Of a stretch of DNA of 13,870 nucleotides, positions 1 to 8,255 are shown piece after piece. Every line of letters starts with the position of its first letter. The stretch's first letter is position 1. This stretch comes from Spirochaetota bacterium. Lineage in GTDB: Bacteria; Spirochaetota; UBA4802; UB4802. Position numbers and translations under genes: made by a program. The notes under the pieces were generated by a model. That model was not told the origin of the DNA, searched no databases, and was given only the letters and a program-made list of their open reading frames with translations. The stretch spans positions 1 to 13,870 of the forward strand of contig JAGYNX010000027.1 of NCBI GenBank assembly GCA_018399855.1, given 5' to 3'.

Positions 1-2
1 GG

Positions 3-407
3 GCACCGGTTTTTCTTGAACCAGAAAGCACGGGTGATAACTCAGTGGTGCTCAGATGGAAAAAGAATGCTGAGCATGACCTCCTGGGGTATAAAATCTA
101 TTACGGGGTACGTTCGGGTAAGTATGACGGTGTTATCGCGGTTGTTGACGGCAAGCCTATCACCAATAAAATGGCAACCGATGAGAACTGGGTTACGGTA
201 CGGCTGGATAATGAAGTGATTGAAGAGAACAGGGCACTTGACACTTCAGGTATTCTTAAGTATCCATTATTAAAGAATGGCGTTCTTTATTTTTTCTCTG
301 TTACGGCGTATGATACGTATAAACCGGGTACACCGCATAACCATGAATCAGAACATTCAAAGGAGATCTCAACACGACCTTTCGCTGGATCAGAGATTAC
401 ACGATAG
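3..407 (+). CDS. Fibronectin type III domain protein, C-terminal part (5' truncated by window)
   Basis: The frame is open from base 3 to a TAG at 405-407, so this is the 3' end of a longer gene; the GTG at 45 is internal to the domain and unlikely to be the real start. The visible 134 residues look like one FnIII-type beta-sandwich: a VVLRW strand, a GYKIYYG strand (the typical G-Y-x-I-Y segment), then a long insert and a YFFSVTAYD strand (the typical Y-x-F-x-V-x-A-Y-D segment). The product ends about 20 residues later in a polar tail. FnIII modules in bacteria usually belong to secreted or surface-attached proteins, often carbohydrate-active or adhesive, but the catalytic or anchoring part lies outside the window. 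The next gene begins 10 bases after the stop, so the two may share a transcript. Confidence 0.75.
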   Translation, partial: APVFLEPESTGDNSVVLRWKKNAEHDLLGYKIYYGVRSGKYDGVIAVVDGKPITNKMATDENWVTVRLDNEVIEENRALDTSGILKYPLLKNGVLYFFSVTAYDTYKPGTPHNHESEHSKEISTRPFAGSEITR

Positions 408-417
408 AAACGGCGGT

Positions 418-2658
418 ATGGTAATGGAACATAAATTGTATACACTTGGACAACTGCAAAACAGGTTGTCAAGATTTCCCTCCCTTCAGCACATGTCCCC
501 CTCCACTATTCTTGAAGGGGTTGACTTCTTTTCAGATGTGGACAGTGCTGTTATCGACCAGGTTGCAGATGATGCGGTGATTTTTGAATATACCGCGGGT
601 AGTCTCATCTGCCGTCATGGCAAGTTCAACGAATGGCTTTACGTGATACTGAAAGGTGAAGTTCGTGCCATTATACCTACAACTGATAATCCCCGTTATG
701 AATTGTTCAAGATCGGCAGGGGCGATTTTTTTGGTGAAGATATTCTGTTCAGTTCCGAGCCCCGTGAAAGTTCGATATTCGCGGTGGATGACGTAACGGT
801 TGTGGCGTTGCCCGAAACAGCTGTACGTACTATCGTATTTTCTTCTTCCAGGGTTAAGGGGCTGCTTGACCAGGCTTACATTGACCGCAAACTCAGAAAT
901 GACCTGAGACGTGTGCCCATCTTTACCAGTCTTGATGATGAATTGTTTAACGCGGTACTGGAAAAAGTGGAGCTTGTCAGCCATGAGGCGGGCGAAGAGA
1001 TCTTTCACGAGGGCGCGGCGGGGGACGCGTTCTATCTTATCAGGGATGGAGAAGTAAAAGTATACCGGGATGTAAAGGAAAGCGAAACCCTGGTTTCCAT
1101 TCTTGCCGAGGGACAGTTTTTCGGCGAGATGTCTCTTCTGCTTGACGATACCCGAAATGCCACCGTGCGATGCAGTAAAGATTGCGACCTGGTGAAGATA
1201 TCCAGCGTGGATTTTCTCGATATTATTAAGGAAGACAAAAAGATGCTGGAAGAGCTGCAGCAGGTGGTGACCTACCGCAAGAAAAACAGGGAGGACGTGC
1301 TGAAGAATCCCCAGCTGGCGGTTATTAACAGGAAGCAACTGGACCTGAACAGGGACATCAACCATCATCTCGACATACTTTCACAGTGCACCATTGATAC
1401 TGATAACGGCAGCGCCCTCCTGGCCACATTGCCGGGTTCGAGGTATCCCTACGTGTATCCACGGGACAGCGCCTGCGCGTCACGGTTTCTGTACCGGCTG
1501 GTTTTAAGTCCCATGAAGTCGGGAGATATTGCCTTCAGGCTGCTGGGTGAGATCGCAAGGTTTATACTGCATTGCCAGAGAAGCGACGGGTACTGGGGGC
1601 AGCGGTATGGAATTGATAACTCGGACAAGGGAATATACCGGCAGGAAGATAACGTGGCCCATGGGGTTATTATTCTCAGCCGATACCTGCTGGCAGCACG
1701 GAAAAAGGGTGTAGATGTGCCCAACGTGGAAGCCTTTATTGACGCCATAGACCGGGGCTCTGCCTTTGCCAGGAAAAATTATTACCGGAACGAGATCCAT
1801 CTCTTTTATTCAACTACGTCTATTCACGAATCAGCCATCGAGGAAGGGTATTCCATATGGGTGAATTATGCCTACCTGCTTATGCTCAGGCTTATCAGGG
1901 AGGTGGGTGAGACCTATGGTGTGCTGAACCGGTTTGAAGAAGAGATGGAACTTCAGGACGGGTTTGAGGCCATTATTGAGAATGTTTTTACCATGTCTGA
2001 GCGATTTGTACGCCGGCTTAAACCTGACGGGGTGACCGATCTGCGCCCTGACATAACCCTGATGAGTCCATTCTTCTTCGGTACGGGTATGGAACATCCT
2101 TATTTTGAAGACACGGATTTCTTTAGAAATACCATTCGGTTCATTGAACAGACATTGTGGGACCCCGATCTTGGGATGCTGCAGCGATATCTTCCTTTTA
2201 TAGAAGATCCTCATACACATATTCACGCGGGTAATGGCCCCTGGCTGCAATACACCTCTATGCTGGCACAGTATTATTATTTTACGGGAAATATTGAAAA
2301 AGGCGATACAATACTTAATATAATCGACGGGTACGCTTCCCGTGAAGGGTATTTGTGTGAGCACCTGACAACCGCCGAACGTTTTTACGAGTTTAAACGT
2401 CTTGAATGGCTGTCGGGAAATGACTTTGATAAAGAGTTTGCCCTTGACATAATGGTTCCCGGTATTACCTATGATCTAATCGTAGAGGAGCTCAACCACA
2501 TGAAGAACGCGTATGATGAGATTGACCGGACAATCCTTTCTCAGGCGGATAATAAATACCTCACCTTCGCGCTGCCCCTTATGTGGTCGCATGCTGAATA
2601 TGCGATGGCCCGCATGATGCGGCTGGAAAGTGAACTGGCGACGCTTCAGGATACGTAA
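418..2658 (+). CDS. Tandem cyclic-nucleotide-binding domains fused to a GH15 glucoamylase-like domain
   Basis: This 746-residue protein has no signal peptide or membrane segment, so it is probably cytoplasmic. Residues about 30-150 and 165-285 are two Crp-type cyclic-nucleotide-binding domains. The second has a near-canonical phosphate-binding cassette (FGEMSLL at 235-241, then R246-x-A-T-V); the first is more divergent (FGEDILF at 105-111, PRESS with R116). Residues about 315-740 resemble an alpha/alpha-barrel GH15 glycosidase: YPRDS at 347-351, W393, an acidic QEDN at 409-412, an EEGYS segment (E475/E476) at the place of the family's general acid, CEH at 647-649 (E648) at the place of the general base, and the hallmark WSHAEY at 723-728. 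GH15 enzymes release glucose from alpha-glucans or cleave trehalose-like substrates; substrate and cyclic nucleotide are unknown here. The start at ATG 418 is chosen because it follows the upstream stop; ATG 424 is possible. The frame extends upstream to 277, but that part overlaps the FnIII gene and has no domain content. Confidence 0.85.
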   Translation: MVMEHKLYTLGQLQNRLSRFPSLQHMSPSTILEGVDFFSDVDSAVIDQVADDAVIFEYTAGSLICRHGKFNEWLYVILKGEVRAIIPTTDNPRYELFKIGRGDFFGEDILFSSEPRESSIFAVDDVTVVALPETAVRTIVFSSSRVKGLLDQAYIDRKLRNDLRRVPIFTSLDDELFNAVLEKVELVSHEAGEEIFHEGAAGDAFYLIRDGEVKVYRDVKESETLVSILAEGQFFGEMSLLLDDTRNATVRCSKDCDLVKISSVDFLDIIKEDKKMLEELQQVVTYRKKNREDVLKNPQLAVINRKQLDLNRDINHHLDILSQCTIDTDNGSALLATLPGSRYPYVYPRDSACASRFLYRLVLSPMKSGDIAFRLLGEIARFILHCQRSDGYWGQRYGIDNSDKGIYRQEDNVAHGVIILSRYLLAARKKGVDVPNVEAFIDAIDRGSAFARKNYYRNEIHLFYSTTSIHESAIEEGYSIWVNYAYLLMLRLIREVGETYGVLNRFEEEMELQDGFEAIIENVFTMSERFVRRLKPDGVTDLRPDITLMSPFFFGTGMEHPYFEDTDFFRNTIRFIEQTLWDPDLGMLQRYLPFIEDPHTHIHAGNGPWLQYTSMLAQYYYFTGNIEKGDTILNIIDGYASREGYLCEHLTTAERFYEFKRLEWLSGNDFDKEFALDIMVPGITYDLIVEELNHMKNAYDEIDRTILSQADNKYLTFALPLMWSHAEYAMARMMRLESELATLQDT

Positions 2659-2683
2659 TTACTAAATAATCAGAAGTTACATT

Positions 2684-4075
2684 ATGAATGTTGTGAAAAA
2701 AGAACTGGATATTAAAAGCCCGTTACGGGACGAGATACGTACCATACACCGTGTTTTACGGGAAAAAGGGTATGAATGCTACCTGGTAGGAGGTTCTGTG
2801 CGGGACCTGCTTCTGGGTTTTGACGTATATGATTTTGATTTTGCCACCAATGCAAGGCCTGAGGTGGTAAGCCGTCTTTTCCGAAGGGTGATACCTACCG
2901 GGATAAAGCATGGCACCGTGACAGTACTGATGAAGCATGGCACCTACGAGGTTACCACCTACAGGTCAGAGGGACAGTATACTGACGGCAGAAGGCCCGA
3001 ACAGGTTACCTTCTCAGATACCCTGCAGGAAGATGTGCTGAGAAGAGACTTTACCATCAACGGGCTTGCCTATGACCTTGCCGAGATGGAAATTATTGAT
3101 TATCCAGGCGGTCTTGACGATCTGTCTGCAAAATTGATACGGACTATTGGTAACCCCCTTGAGCGGTTTTCTGAAGATGGCCTGCGAACCTACAGGGCAT
3201 GCCGGTTCGCCGCACGGCTGAAATTCAGGCTGGATGATGATACCTTCAATGCTATTTCAGGAACCCTCCACGTGGCAGAAAAAGTATCTGTTGAACGAAT
3301 ACGGGATGAGATCATGAAGATGCTTGAAGCTGAGATTCCCTCTATCGGATTGGAATATATGCGCAACTCCGGTCTTATGGCACAGTGTATGCCTGAACTT
3401 GCGGCGTGTTATGGTGTGGAGCAGAATAAGTATCACATGTTCGATGTATACTATCACAGTCTTTATTCCTGTGATTCAGCCCCCGCGGACAAACCCCTTG
3501 TTCGGCTGGCCGCCCTGCTTCACGATATCGGCAAGGTGCCAACCAGGCGGGTGGGGGATGACGGTGACTACACGTTTTATAATCATGAAGTTATCGGCAC
3601 CAGGATGGTTCGCAAATTGATGCGCCGTTTGAAATTTTCAAATGATGACATCGCGCGGGTGACTAACCTGATATCCAATCATATGTTTCACTATACCCCT
3701 GAATGGACAGACGGGGCGGTGCGGCGTTTTATGCGGAAGGCCGGACTGGAAAACCTGGAAGACCTGTTCGACCTGCGGCTTGCGGACAGGGCGGGCAACG
3801 GTATGCGTGAGGGTATGCCCGAGCCTATTAAAAAGCTGCAGAAACGTATTGGTAAAATCATTGAAGCTGAGAATGCATTCACCGTGCGTGACCTGGATAT
3901 CGATGGTAAAGTACTTATGGATGAATTCAACCTGAAGCCGGGACCGGTGATCGGAACAGTTTTAAACGAGTTGCTCGAGAAGGTGCTTGACCATCCCGAG
4001 CTGAACCGCCGTGATACCCTCGTGGAGATGGCCGGGGAAGTACTGAAAGACATTGACCACGAGGTAACCACCTGA
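2684..4075 (+). CDS. cca: CCA tRNA nucleotidyltransferase / poly(A) polymerase-like protein with HD domain
   Basis: A 463-residue class II nucleotidyltransferase that would add CCA (or single nucleotides) to tRNA 3' ends, or poly(A) to RNA. The head domain shows GGSVRD at 36-41, the metal-binding pair D50-x-D52, and RRDFTING at 120-127. The nucleotide-selecting EDGLR segment is at 164-168, followed by RACRFAARL. A C-terminal HD domain is present (LLHDIGK at 279-285, with further His at 301 and 333), as in bacterial CCA enzymes with a phosphohydrolase module. Length fits the family. CCA-adding and poly(A)-adding members cannot be separated reliably by eye. The ATG lies 25 bases after the GH15 gene with only a weak ribosome site (AGAAG), and the pair is probably co-transcribed. 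The stop is 5 bases from the convergent stop of the next gene. Confidence 0.9.
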   Translation: MNVVKKELDIKSPLRDEIRTIHRVLREKGYECYLVGGSVRDLLLGFDVYDFDFATNARPEVVSRLFRRVIPTGIKHGTVTVLMKHGTYEVTTYRSEGQYTDGRRPEQVTFSDTLQEDVLRRDFTINGLAYDLAEMEIIDYPGGLDDLSAKLIRTIGNPLERFSEDGLRTYRACRFAARLKFRLDDDTFNAISGTLHVAEKVSVERIRDEIMKMLEAEIPSIGLEYMRNSGLMAQCMPELAACYGVEQNKYHMFDVYYHSLYSCDSAPADKPLVRLAALLHDIGKVPTRRVGDDGDYTFYNHEVIGTRMVRKLMRRLKFSNDDIARVTNLISNHMFHYTPEWTDGAVRRFMRKAGLENLEDLFDLRLADRAGNGMREGMPEPIKKLQKRIGKIIEAENAFTVRDLDIDGKVLMDEFNLKPGPVIGTVLNELLEKVLDHPELNRRDTLVEMAGEVLKDIDHEVTT

Positions 4076-4080
4076 GGGGA

Positions 4081-4677
4081 CTACTTTCGAGCTATTTTAC
4101 CCTGGGCATCTATCACGTCTACCGTGTATTTGTCTGGTACTGATTGCCCGATAAGCTTGTAAACCCCCAGCGAGTAGCTTTTTGACTTTCGGCAGTCCCT
4201 GATCGCCTGCACCGGGTTTTTCTGGTTCATGGAATCCCTGGCGCTTTTCAGGTTTCTGTATGCCAGCTTGAAATACTTGTCAACCTTGGGCTTATCGATA
4301 TGATCAACCAGCTCTTCGGCTATCTCGTCGTTCACAGACTGGGTGCGGGTGACGTATTTTTTTGCAAGGTCAACATACAGGTTGTATTGCATTTTCAGGT
4401 ACTGGTTGTAATTGTCGATGGCATCTTTGAATCTTGACTGGGTGATCTTCAGCTTGCCCATTTTCACAAGCCGCTGTGCCTTGTTAAAACGTTCTTTTCC
4501 TGAGTCGTCACCGAAATTTTTAACACACACTTCAAGCTGCTGAATCTCTTTTTCGCTTCTTTCGCGAAGGGTCTTCGCGTCTGACATATCGCTGGAATAC
4601 AGCGGAAGGGCAATGGTCATTAAAAAAAGTACACTTAGAAAAATACTGCATACTGATAATGAATAGCGTTTAGTCAT
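4081..4677 (-). CDS. Small exported alpha-helical protein of unknown function
   Basis: The family is not recognised. The 198-residue product begins with a basic MTKR and a hydrophobic stretch to about residue 27 that reads as a Sec signal peptide ending near LPLYSSD. There is no cysteine lipobox, so a periplasmic or secreted protein is more likely than a lipoprotein. The mature part is charged and helical. Two stretches, around residues 60-105 and 130-180, look loosely TPR-like (A-x-x-L-V-x-x-G-K-L, F-x-x-A-I-x-x-Y-x-x-Y-L), which hints at a scaffold role, but no confident domain call is possible. A strong AGGAGG ribosome site lies 7 bases before the ATG, and a near-consensus promoter lies further upstream. 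It therefore appears to be transcribed on its own. Confidence 0.75.
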   Translation of the reverse strand: MTKRYSLSVCSIFLSVLFLMTIALPLYSSDMSDAKTLRERSEKEIQQLEVCVKNFGDDSGKERFNKAQRLVKMGKLKITQSRFKDAIDNYNQYLKMQYNLYVDLAKKYVTRTQSVNDEIAEELVDHIDKPKVDKYFKLAYRNLKSARDSMNQKNPVQAIRDCRKSKSYSLGVYKLIGQSVPDKYTVDVIDAQGKIARK

Positions 4678-4684
4678 GGTGCCA

Positions 4685-4691
4685 TCCTCCT
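4685..4691 (-). promoter_or_regulatory. Strong Shine-Dalgarno for the small exported protein
   Basis: The minus strand reads AGGAGGA 7 bases before the ATG at 4677, which fixes that start codon. It is the best ribosome-binding site on the minus strand of this window. Confidence 0.8.
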
Positions 4692-4720
4692 GGACTTTTG
4701 TCTTTAGTATGTATTATCAA

Positions 4721-4749
4721 ACTATATATATAGAAATATAGTACGTCAA
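4721..4749 (-). promoter_or_regulatory. Sigma-70-type promoter for the small exported protein
   Basis: On the minus strand, TTGACG (4744-4749) and TATAGT (4721-4726) are separated by exactly 17 bases, one mismatch each from the TTGACA/TATAAT consensus. The spacer is very A+T rich (TATATTTCTATATA). Transcription would begin about 35 bases upstream of the start codon. This is the clearest promoter in the window and sets the gene apart from the mtnP transcript behind it. Confidence 0.65.
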
Positions 4750-4789
4750 TCAGAATGTGCCGGTTTTGACATCATGATCAAACTGGAAT

Positions 4790-4852
4790 GTGGAAAACCA
4801 GCTGCTAAAACTGGAAAATGATCTTAAAAAAAGACTTCTTGATGTTGAATAA
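4790..4852 (+). other. 20-codon coiled-coil-like reading frame, possible gene relic
   Basis: In the 210-base gap between the exported protein and mtnP, the + strand has a short frame from a GTG to TAA encoding VENQLLKLENDLKKRLLDVE. It is amphipathic with heptad-like leucines. The frame is open only from a TGA at 4775-4777, and no ribosome site is seen. It could be the decayed end of a lost gene, a micropeptide, or chance. The rest of the gap holds the promoter above and the hairpin below. Confidence 0.15.
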
Positions 4853-4853
4853 T

Positions 4854-4877
4854 CCCCGGGTTGAAGATAACCCGGGG
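4854..4877 (-). terminator. Hairpin downstream of mtnP, probable terminator
   Basis: A perfect 9-bp stem (CCCCGGGTT / AACCCGGGG) with a 6-base loop lies 10 bases past the mtnP stop codon. No immediate T-tract follows on the minus strand: the next bases are ATTATT, with a T-run only about 20 bases further on near 4826-4832. It is therefore either a weak intrinsic terminator or a 3'-end stabilising stem. Confidence 0.55.
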
Positions 4878-4887
4878 CCAATGGTAG

Positions 4888-5748
4888 TTAAAAATAATCC
4901 GGTAAAATGGTTTTTAACTTTTTCTTCTGTTCAGGATTCTGCTTTTCTGGTGCGGTGATAACCGCGAATTTCGATGCCTCAACACAGCCACAGTCTCTTT
5001 TGCCGCCAAGTTTTGGAAGTATTGCCTTAAGTAATGCTTTCGCGTTTTCTGCGTTCCTGGTGAGATTTGCCACCACCATGTCCACGGTAACGTGATCCCC
5101 GTCATCTTTCCAGCAGTCGTAATCTGTGCTCATACAGATAACGGTATAGCATATCTCGGCTTCGCGGGCCAGCTTGGCCTCGGGTAATGTACTCATGTTT
5201 ATTACACCGGCATTCCATGAACGATACAGGTGACTTTCAGCCCTGCTGGAGAAGGCGGGACCCTCCATGCAGATAAGGGTTTCCCCCGTGTGCATCACTA
5301 TGCCCAGGGTCTCGGCGGTTTTGGGTATGATCTTCTGCATTCTTTCGCAGAAGGGGTCGGCAAATGCCACGTGTCCCACTACGCCATTCCCGTAGAAAGT
5401 TGATGCCCGGCTTTTTGTGCGGTCAATTACCTGTTGCGGCAGTACGAAATCCAGGGGACGTATCTCTTCTTTCAGGCTTCCTACGGCAGAAAAGGCTATG
5501 ATCTCTTCAACCCCTATCATTTTCAGGGCCGCGATATTTGCCCTGAAATTTATCTCGTGCGGCATAACGTAATGTCCTCTTCCGTGTCTTGGAAGAAAGG
5601 CAGCCCTTACACCATTTACGTCGGCAATTGTGATGGAATCTGAGGGGGATCCCCAGGGAGTATCAATGTTTACTTCTTCAATGATATCAACCCCCTCGAT
5701 TTCGTATAACCCTGATCCGCCAATTATTCCGATGGATGCTTTTTTCAC
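4888..5748 (-). CDS. mtnP: S-methyl-5'-thioadenosine phosphorylase
   Basis: This enzyme cleaves methylthioadenosine with phosphate to adenine and methylthioribose-1-phosphate, a step in methionine and purine salvage after polyamine or SAM-derived reactions. The 286-residue product shows the family signature throughout: GIIGGSGLY at 7-15 (phosphate site), PRHGRGH at 53-59, HEINFRANI at 64-72, EGPAFSSRAES at 162-172, NMSTLPEA at 184-191, and TDYDCW at 208-213. The Asp residues in the last motif favour 6-aminopurine substrates over the 6-oxopurines used by purine nucleoside phosphorylases. The C-terminus (DCGC, then a Lys-rich helix) is usual for bacterial members. The start is GTG, supported by AAGGAG 6 bases upstream (5755-5760). 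No other methionine-salvage gene is in the window. The kinase gene ends 78 bases upstream on the same strand, so read-through is possible; no promoter is evident in the gap. Confidence 0.93.
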   Translation of the reverse strand: MKKASIGIIGGSGLYEIEGVDIIEEVNIDTPWGSPSDSITIADVNGVRAAFLPRHGRGHYVMPHEINFRANIAALKMIGVEEIIAFSAVGSLKEEIRPLDFVLPQQVIDRTKSRASTFYGNGVVGHVAFADPFCERMQKIIPKTAETLGIVMHTGETLICMEGPAFSSRAESHLYRSWNAGVINMSTLPEAKLAREAEICYTVICMSTDYDCWKDDGDHVTVDMVVANLTRNAENAKALLKAILPKLGGKRDCGCVEASKFAVITAPEKQNPEQKKKLKTILPDYF

Positions 5749-5826
5749 GATATTCTCCTTGTCTGGATAGTAGTATTACAGAACTACTGTAGTGTTTCAG
5801 AAGGTTGCAGGGCAAGTAAATTTTGG

Positions 5827-8142
5827 TTATTCGGGATCACCACAGAATGTGAATCGGCATAACATCTGGCTTATTTCGGATATGTCGAATGGCTTTTTAA
5901 CGTACCCAAATGCACCTTCCCTGTCAACGATGTCCTTTATATGATCTTCCTGGAATATTCCCGTGATAAATATTATTTTCTGTTCGGGTTTCTTTTCGTG
6001 AATTTCCCTGAAGGCATCTATGCCGGAAAGGGCAGGCATGGATACATCCATGAATACAAGATGATAATCTTTTTCGAGGCAGATGTCACGGGCTTCAGCG
6101 CCGTTTGTGGCAAAATCAACTGTTCCTACTTTGAGGGATCGCAAAAGGGTTGCAAATAGCTCGCGTATGGCATCGTCATCATCCGCAACAAGAATGGTGA
6201 GGTTCTGTAAATCCGGGGGCATTCCATTATTTGGTATATTTTTATCTGAAAAATACGTGGTTGCGTGTTTAGGAAGTTCCAATATGAATTCCGTTTCTTT
6301 CCCGGGAGTGCTTAAAAAATATAACTTTCCCCTGTGCTGTTCAATAATATTTCTGGATATGGATAAACCCATCCCCGTGCCGATAATGTTGAGCCTGCCA
6401 CCCTGCTTGGTAGTGAAGAATGGATTAAATATATCATCTGCTATTGAAGGATCGATTCCTGTTCCTGTATCATGAAAATGGATGATGGCTTTCCCGTCAT
6501 TGTCTTCAACTGTGATGGTGATGGTGCCGCTGCCTTTGAGCTTTATGGCGTGTACGGCATTAAGAATCAGATTCAGGAATACCTGCTGAAGCAATGCCCT
6601 GTCCACCATAACCTGGGGAGTGTCTTTGAATTTGCGTACCAGTACGATATCATCTTTCAGGAGTATCTTCTCCTGGATTTTCAGTATTTCCTCAATAAGT
6701 TCAGTAACATCACAACGTTCCTTGTTTTTTATTTCGTTCTGGCTGAGCATGGAGAGATTACGGAGTATGGTTCCCCCCTGTTCGGTCATTTTCTCGATAA
6801 CACCCATCGCCTTCCTGGTTGAAGGTATATCATCGAGATTATTAACGGTATACTGCACGTATCCCCGGATGCTGGTCAGTATATTGTTGAACTCGTGTGT
6901 TATGCCCGAAGCCAGTTCACCTATGGCGGAAAGGCGTTCAGATAGTAACAGCTTGTCCCAGAGCTTTTTGTGATCCGTGATGTTTCTCCAGAGTACCTGG
7001 TGAAAACGCTGGTCATTGATAAGAAGAGGGGTAATGCTTATTTCGAGAACCAGGTCGAGACCGAGGTATGAGATTCCCTTCAATTCAAGTGAAGCATGTT
7101 TTTCATCATTACGCATCATCGTAGAGAGTTTTTCATAGTCTTCTTCGACCAGGAGATCGCTGAAATGGATATCAGAAACGAAGATGTAAGGAGGATATTC
7201 GAAAATATCAAGAAATGACTGGTTCATGTAGATCACCTGGTCTTCTGACGAAAGGGTGACCCCATCCGGGAGGTTGTCAACCAGGTTTCTGTACTTATGC
7301 TCTGTCTTGATCAGCATACCTTCGGTTTTTCTCTGCCGGGTAATATTTATTCCTACAAGTAGATTTGCGTCGATATTGTTGTACAACGTGACCTGTTCAC
7401 CGGTAATCAGGAGGTCGTGCTGTTGCCCATCAAAAGTAAATTCTATCTCGATTTCCCGCTGGTCATCCTGGTTCTCTATGGCACTGAACAGTGTATCAAT
7501 CTTTTCAGGGGTGTCGGTCAACTCGTGAATCTTTTTGCCATACAGTATTTTTTTGACATTCTGGAACTGTGTAAAATATTGCCTGTGCAGTTTAAAGTAT
7601 ATGATATTACCCTGCCTGGTGGTAGCGCAAATCACCGTTGGATGTAACTTAATCAGCGCGTTAAACATAATGTTTTTTGAAAGAGAACGATGAATACTAC
7701 GGGAAAGAAAACTTTCTGCCGTGTAAATAAGCGCATTTAGTGGTGCCGATGGATATGTATTCTGAGTATTGGAATATTCATCAAAGAGGATGAAACGGGG
7801 TATGGTGGCACATTCAATTACACCAGGTAATCCGGCTTCAACGAAACGTTTTCTGAATCGTGAGGACACAACAAAATCAGTGGCAAATAATATGTGAGGT
7901 GGCATCGGATCCATGGCGGATATATGCTGCAGCATGTCCATGGACTCGGTGATGGTATATATGCTGATGGGAATTATAATACAACAGGACGGGTCATGAG
8001 GAATATTATCCTTGTTGGTAATTTTGCGGTATGCAACCTTGTTCTTGCCAAGAAACTGCTCAAGCGTACGATGCAGGGTGCTCTCTGATTTTAGAAAAAT
8101 CACCTTTTCTATGGCATGGTTATGCAGAAAATCACTTATCAT
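5827..8142 (-). CDS. Soluble PAS-PAS hybrid histidine kinase with C-terminal receiver
   Basis: A 771-residue sensor kinase with no visible transmembrane segment, so it is likely cytoplasmic. Residues 1-125 have an alternating beta/alpha pattern (KVIFLKS, CCIIIPIS, PHILFATDF) like a degenerate receiver without the phospho-Asp. Two PAS-like domains follow (about 155-270 and 280-395; the second, starting RNLVDNLPDGV, is clear). The dimerisation and phosphorylation helix has ASGITHEFNN with H416. The ATPase domain shows NLILNAVHA (N528), DTGTGID (558-563), FNPFFTTK and GTGMGLS (588-594). The receiver (about 648-765) keeps acidic residues D654-D656, phospho-acceptor D699, T727 and K750 in KKPF. 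No output regulator is adjacent, so its partner lies elsewhere or the receiver acts through phosphorelay. The ATG has only a closely spaced AGGGG. A 113-base gap separates it from the acyl-CoA synthetase gene. Confidence 0.9.
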   Translation of the reverse strand: MISDFLHNHAIEKVIFLKSESTLHRTLEQFLGKNKVAYRKITNKDNIPHDPSCCIIIPISIYTITESMDMLQHISAMDPMPPHILFATDFVVSSRFRKRFVEAGLPGVIECATIPRFILFDEYSNTQNTYPSAPLNALIYTAESFLSRSIHRSLSKNIMFNALIKLHPTVICATTRQGNIIYFKLHRQYFTQFQNVKKILYGKKIHELTDTPEKIDTLFSAIENQDDQREIEIEFTFDGQQHDLLITGEQVTLYNNIDANLLVGINITRQRKTEGMLIKTEHKYRNLVDNLPDGVTLSSEDQVIYMNQSFLDIFEYPPYIFVSDIHFSDLLVEEDYEKLSTMMRNDEKHASLELKGISYLGLDLVLEISITPLLINDQRFHQVLWRNITDHKKLWDKLLLSERLSAIGELASGITHEFNNILTSIRGYVQYTVNNLDDIPSTRKAMGVIEKMTEQGGTILRNLSMLSQNEIKNKERCDVTELIEEILKIQEKILLKDDIVLVRKFKDTPQVMVDRALLQQVFLNLILNAVHAIKLKGSGTITITVEDNDGKAIIHFHDTGTGIDPSIADDIFNPFFTTKQGGRLNIIGTGMGLSISRNIIEQHRGKLYFLSTPGKETEFILELPKHATTYFSDKNIPNNGMPPDLQNLTILVADDDDAIRELFATLLRSLKVGTVDFATNGAEARDICLEKDYHLVFMDVSMPALSGIDAFREIHEKKPEQKIIFITGIFQEDHIKDIVDREGAFGYVKKPFDISEISQMLCRFTFCGDPE

Positions 8143-8255
8143 GTCCCCTGGTGATGACGTATAGTTTAGATTGACAGTATATTGTTTACCATTCTATTCA
8201 ATTCACCTTCCAGTTCAATGCATTTTTTACAAAATGTTGAAAATGTGTATGTCTT

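Noticed and set aside
277..417. Upstream extension of the cNMP/GH15 frame
   Set aside because: It overlaps the FnIII gene in another frame and encodes basic, non-domain sequence; ATG 418 directly after the upstream stop is the simpler start.
532..1368. Minus-strand open frame of 278 codons antisense to the cNMP/GH15 gene
   Set aside because: It lies wholly inside a gene with strong domain matches on the + strand, has no recognisable motif, and is typical of antisense shadow frames.
1831..2364. Minus-strand open frame of 177 codons antisense to the GH15 domain
   Set aside because: The opposite strand encodes conserved GH15-like sequence; this frame has no motif or ribosome site support.
5769..5788. 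Hairpin AGTAGT/ACTACT between the kinase and mtnP
   Set aside because: A 6-bp A+T-containing stem with an 8-base loop and no T-tract is too weak to call a terminator or riboswitch.
8143..8255. Promoter for the histidine kinase in the 113-base gap
   Set aside because: Only poorly spaced TTGAAT/TATACT-type boxes (14-base spacer) were seen; not distinct enough from A+T-rich background.
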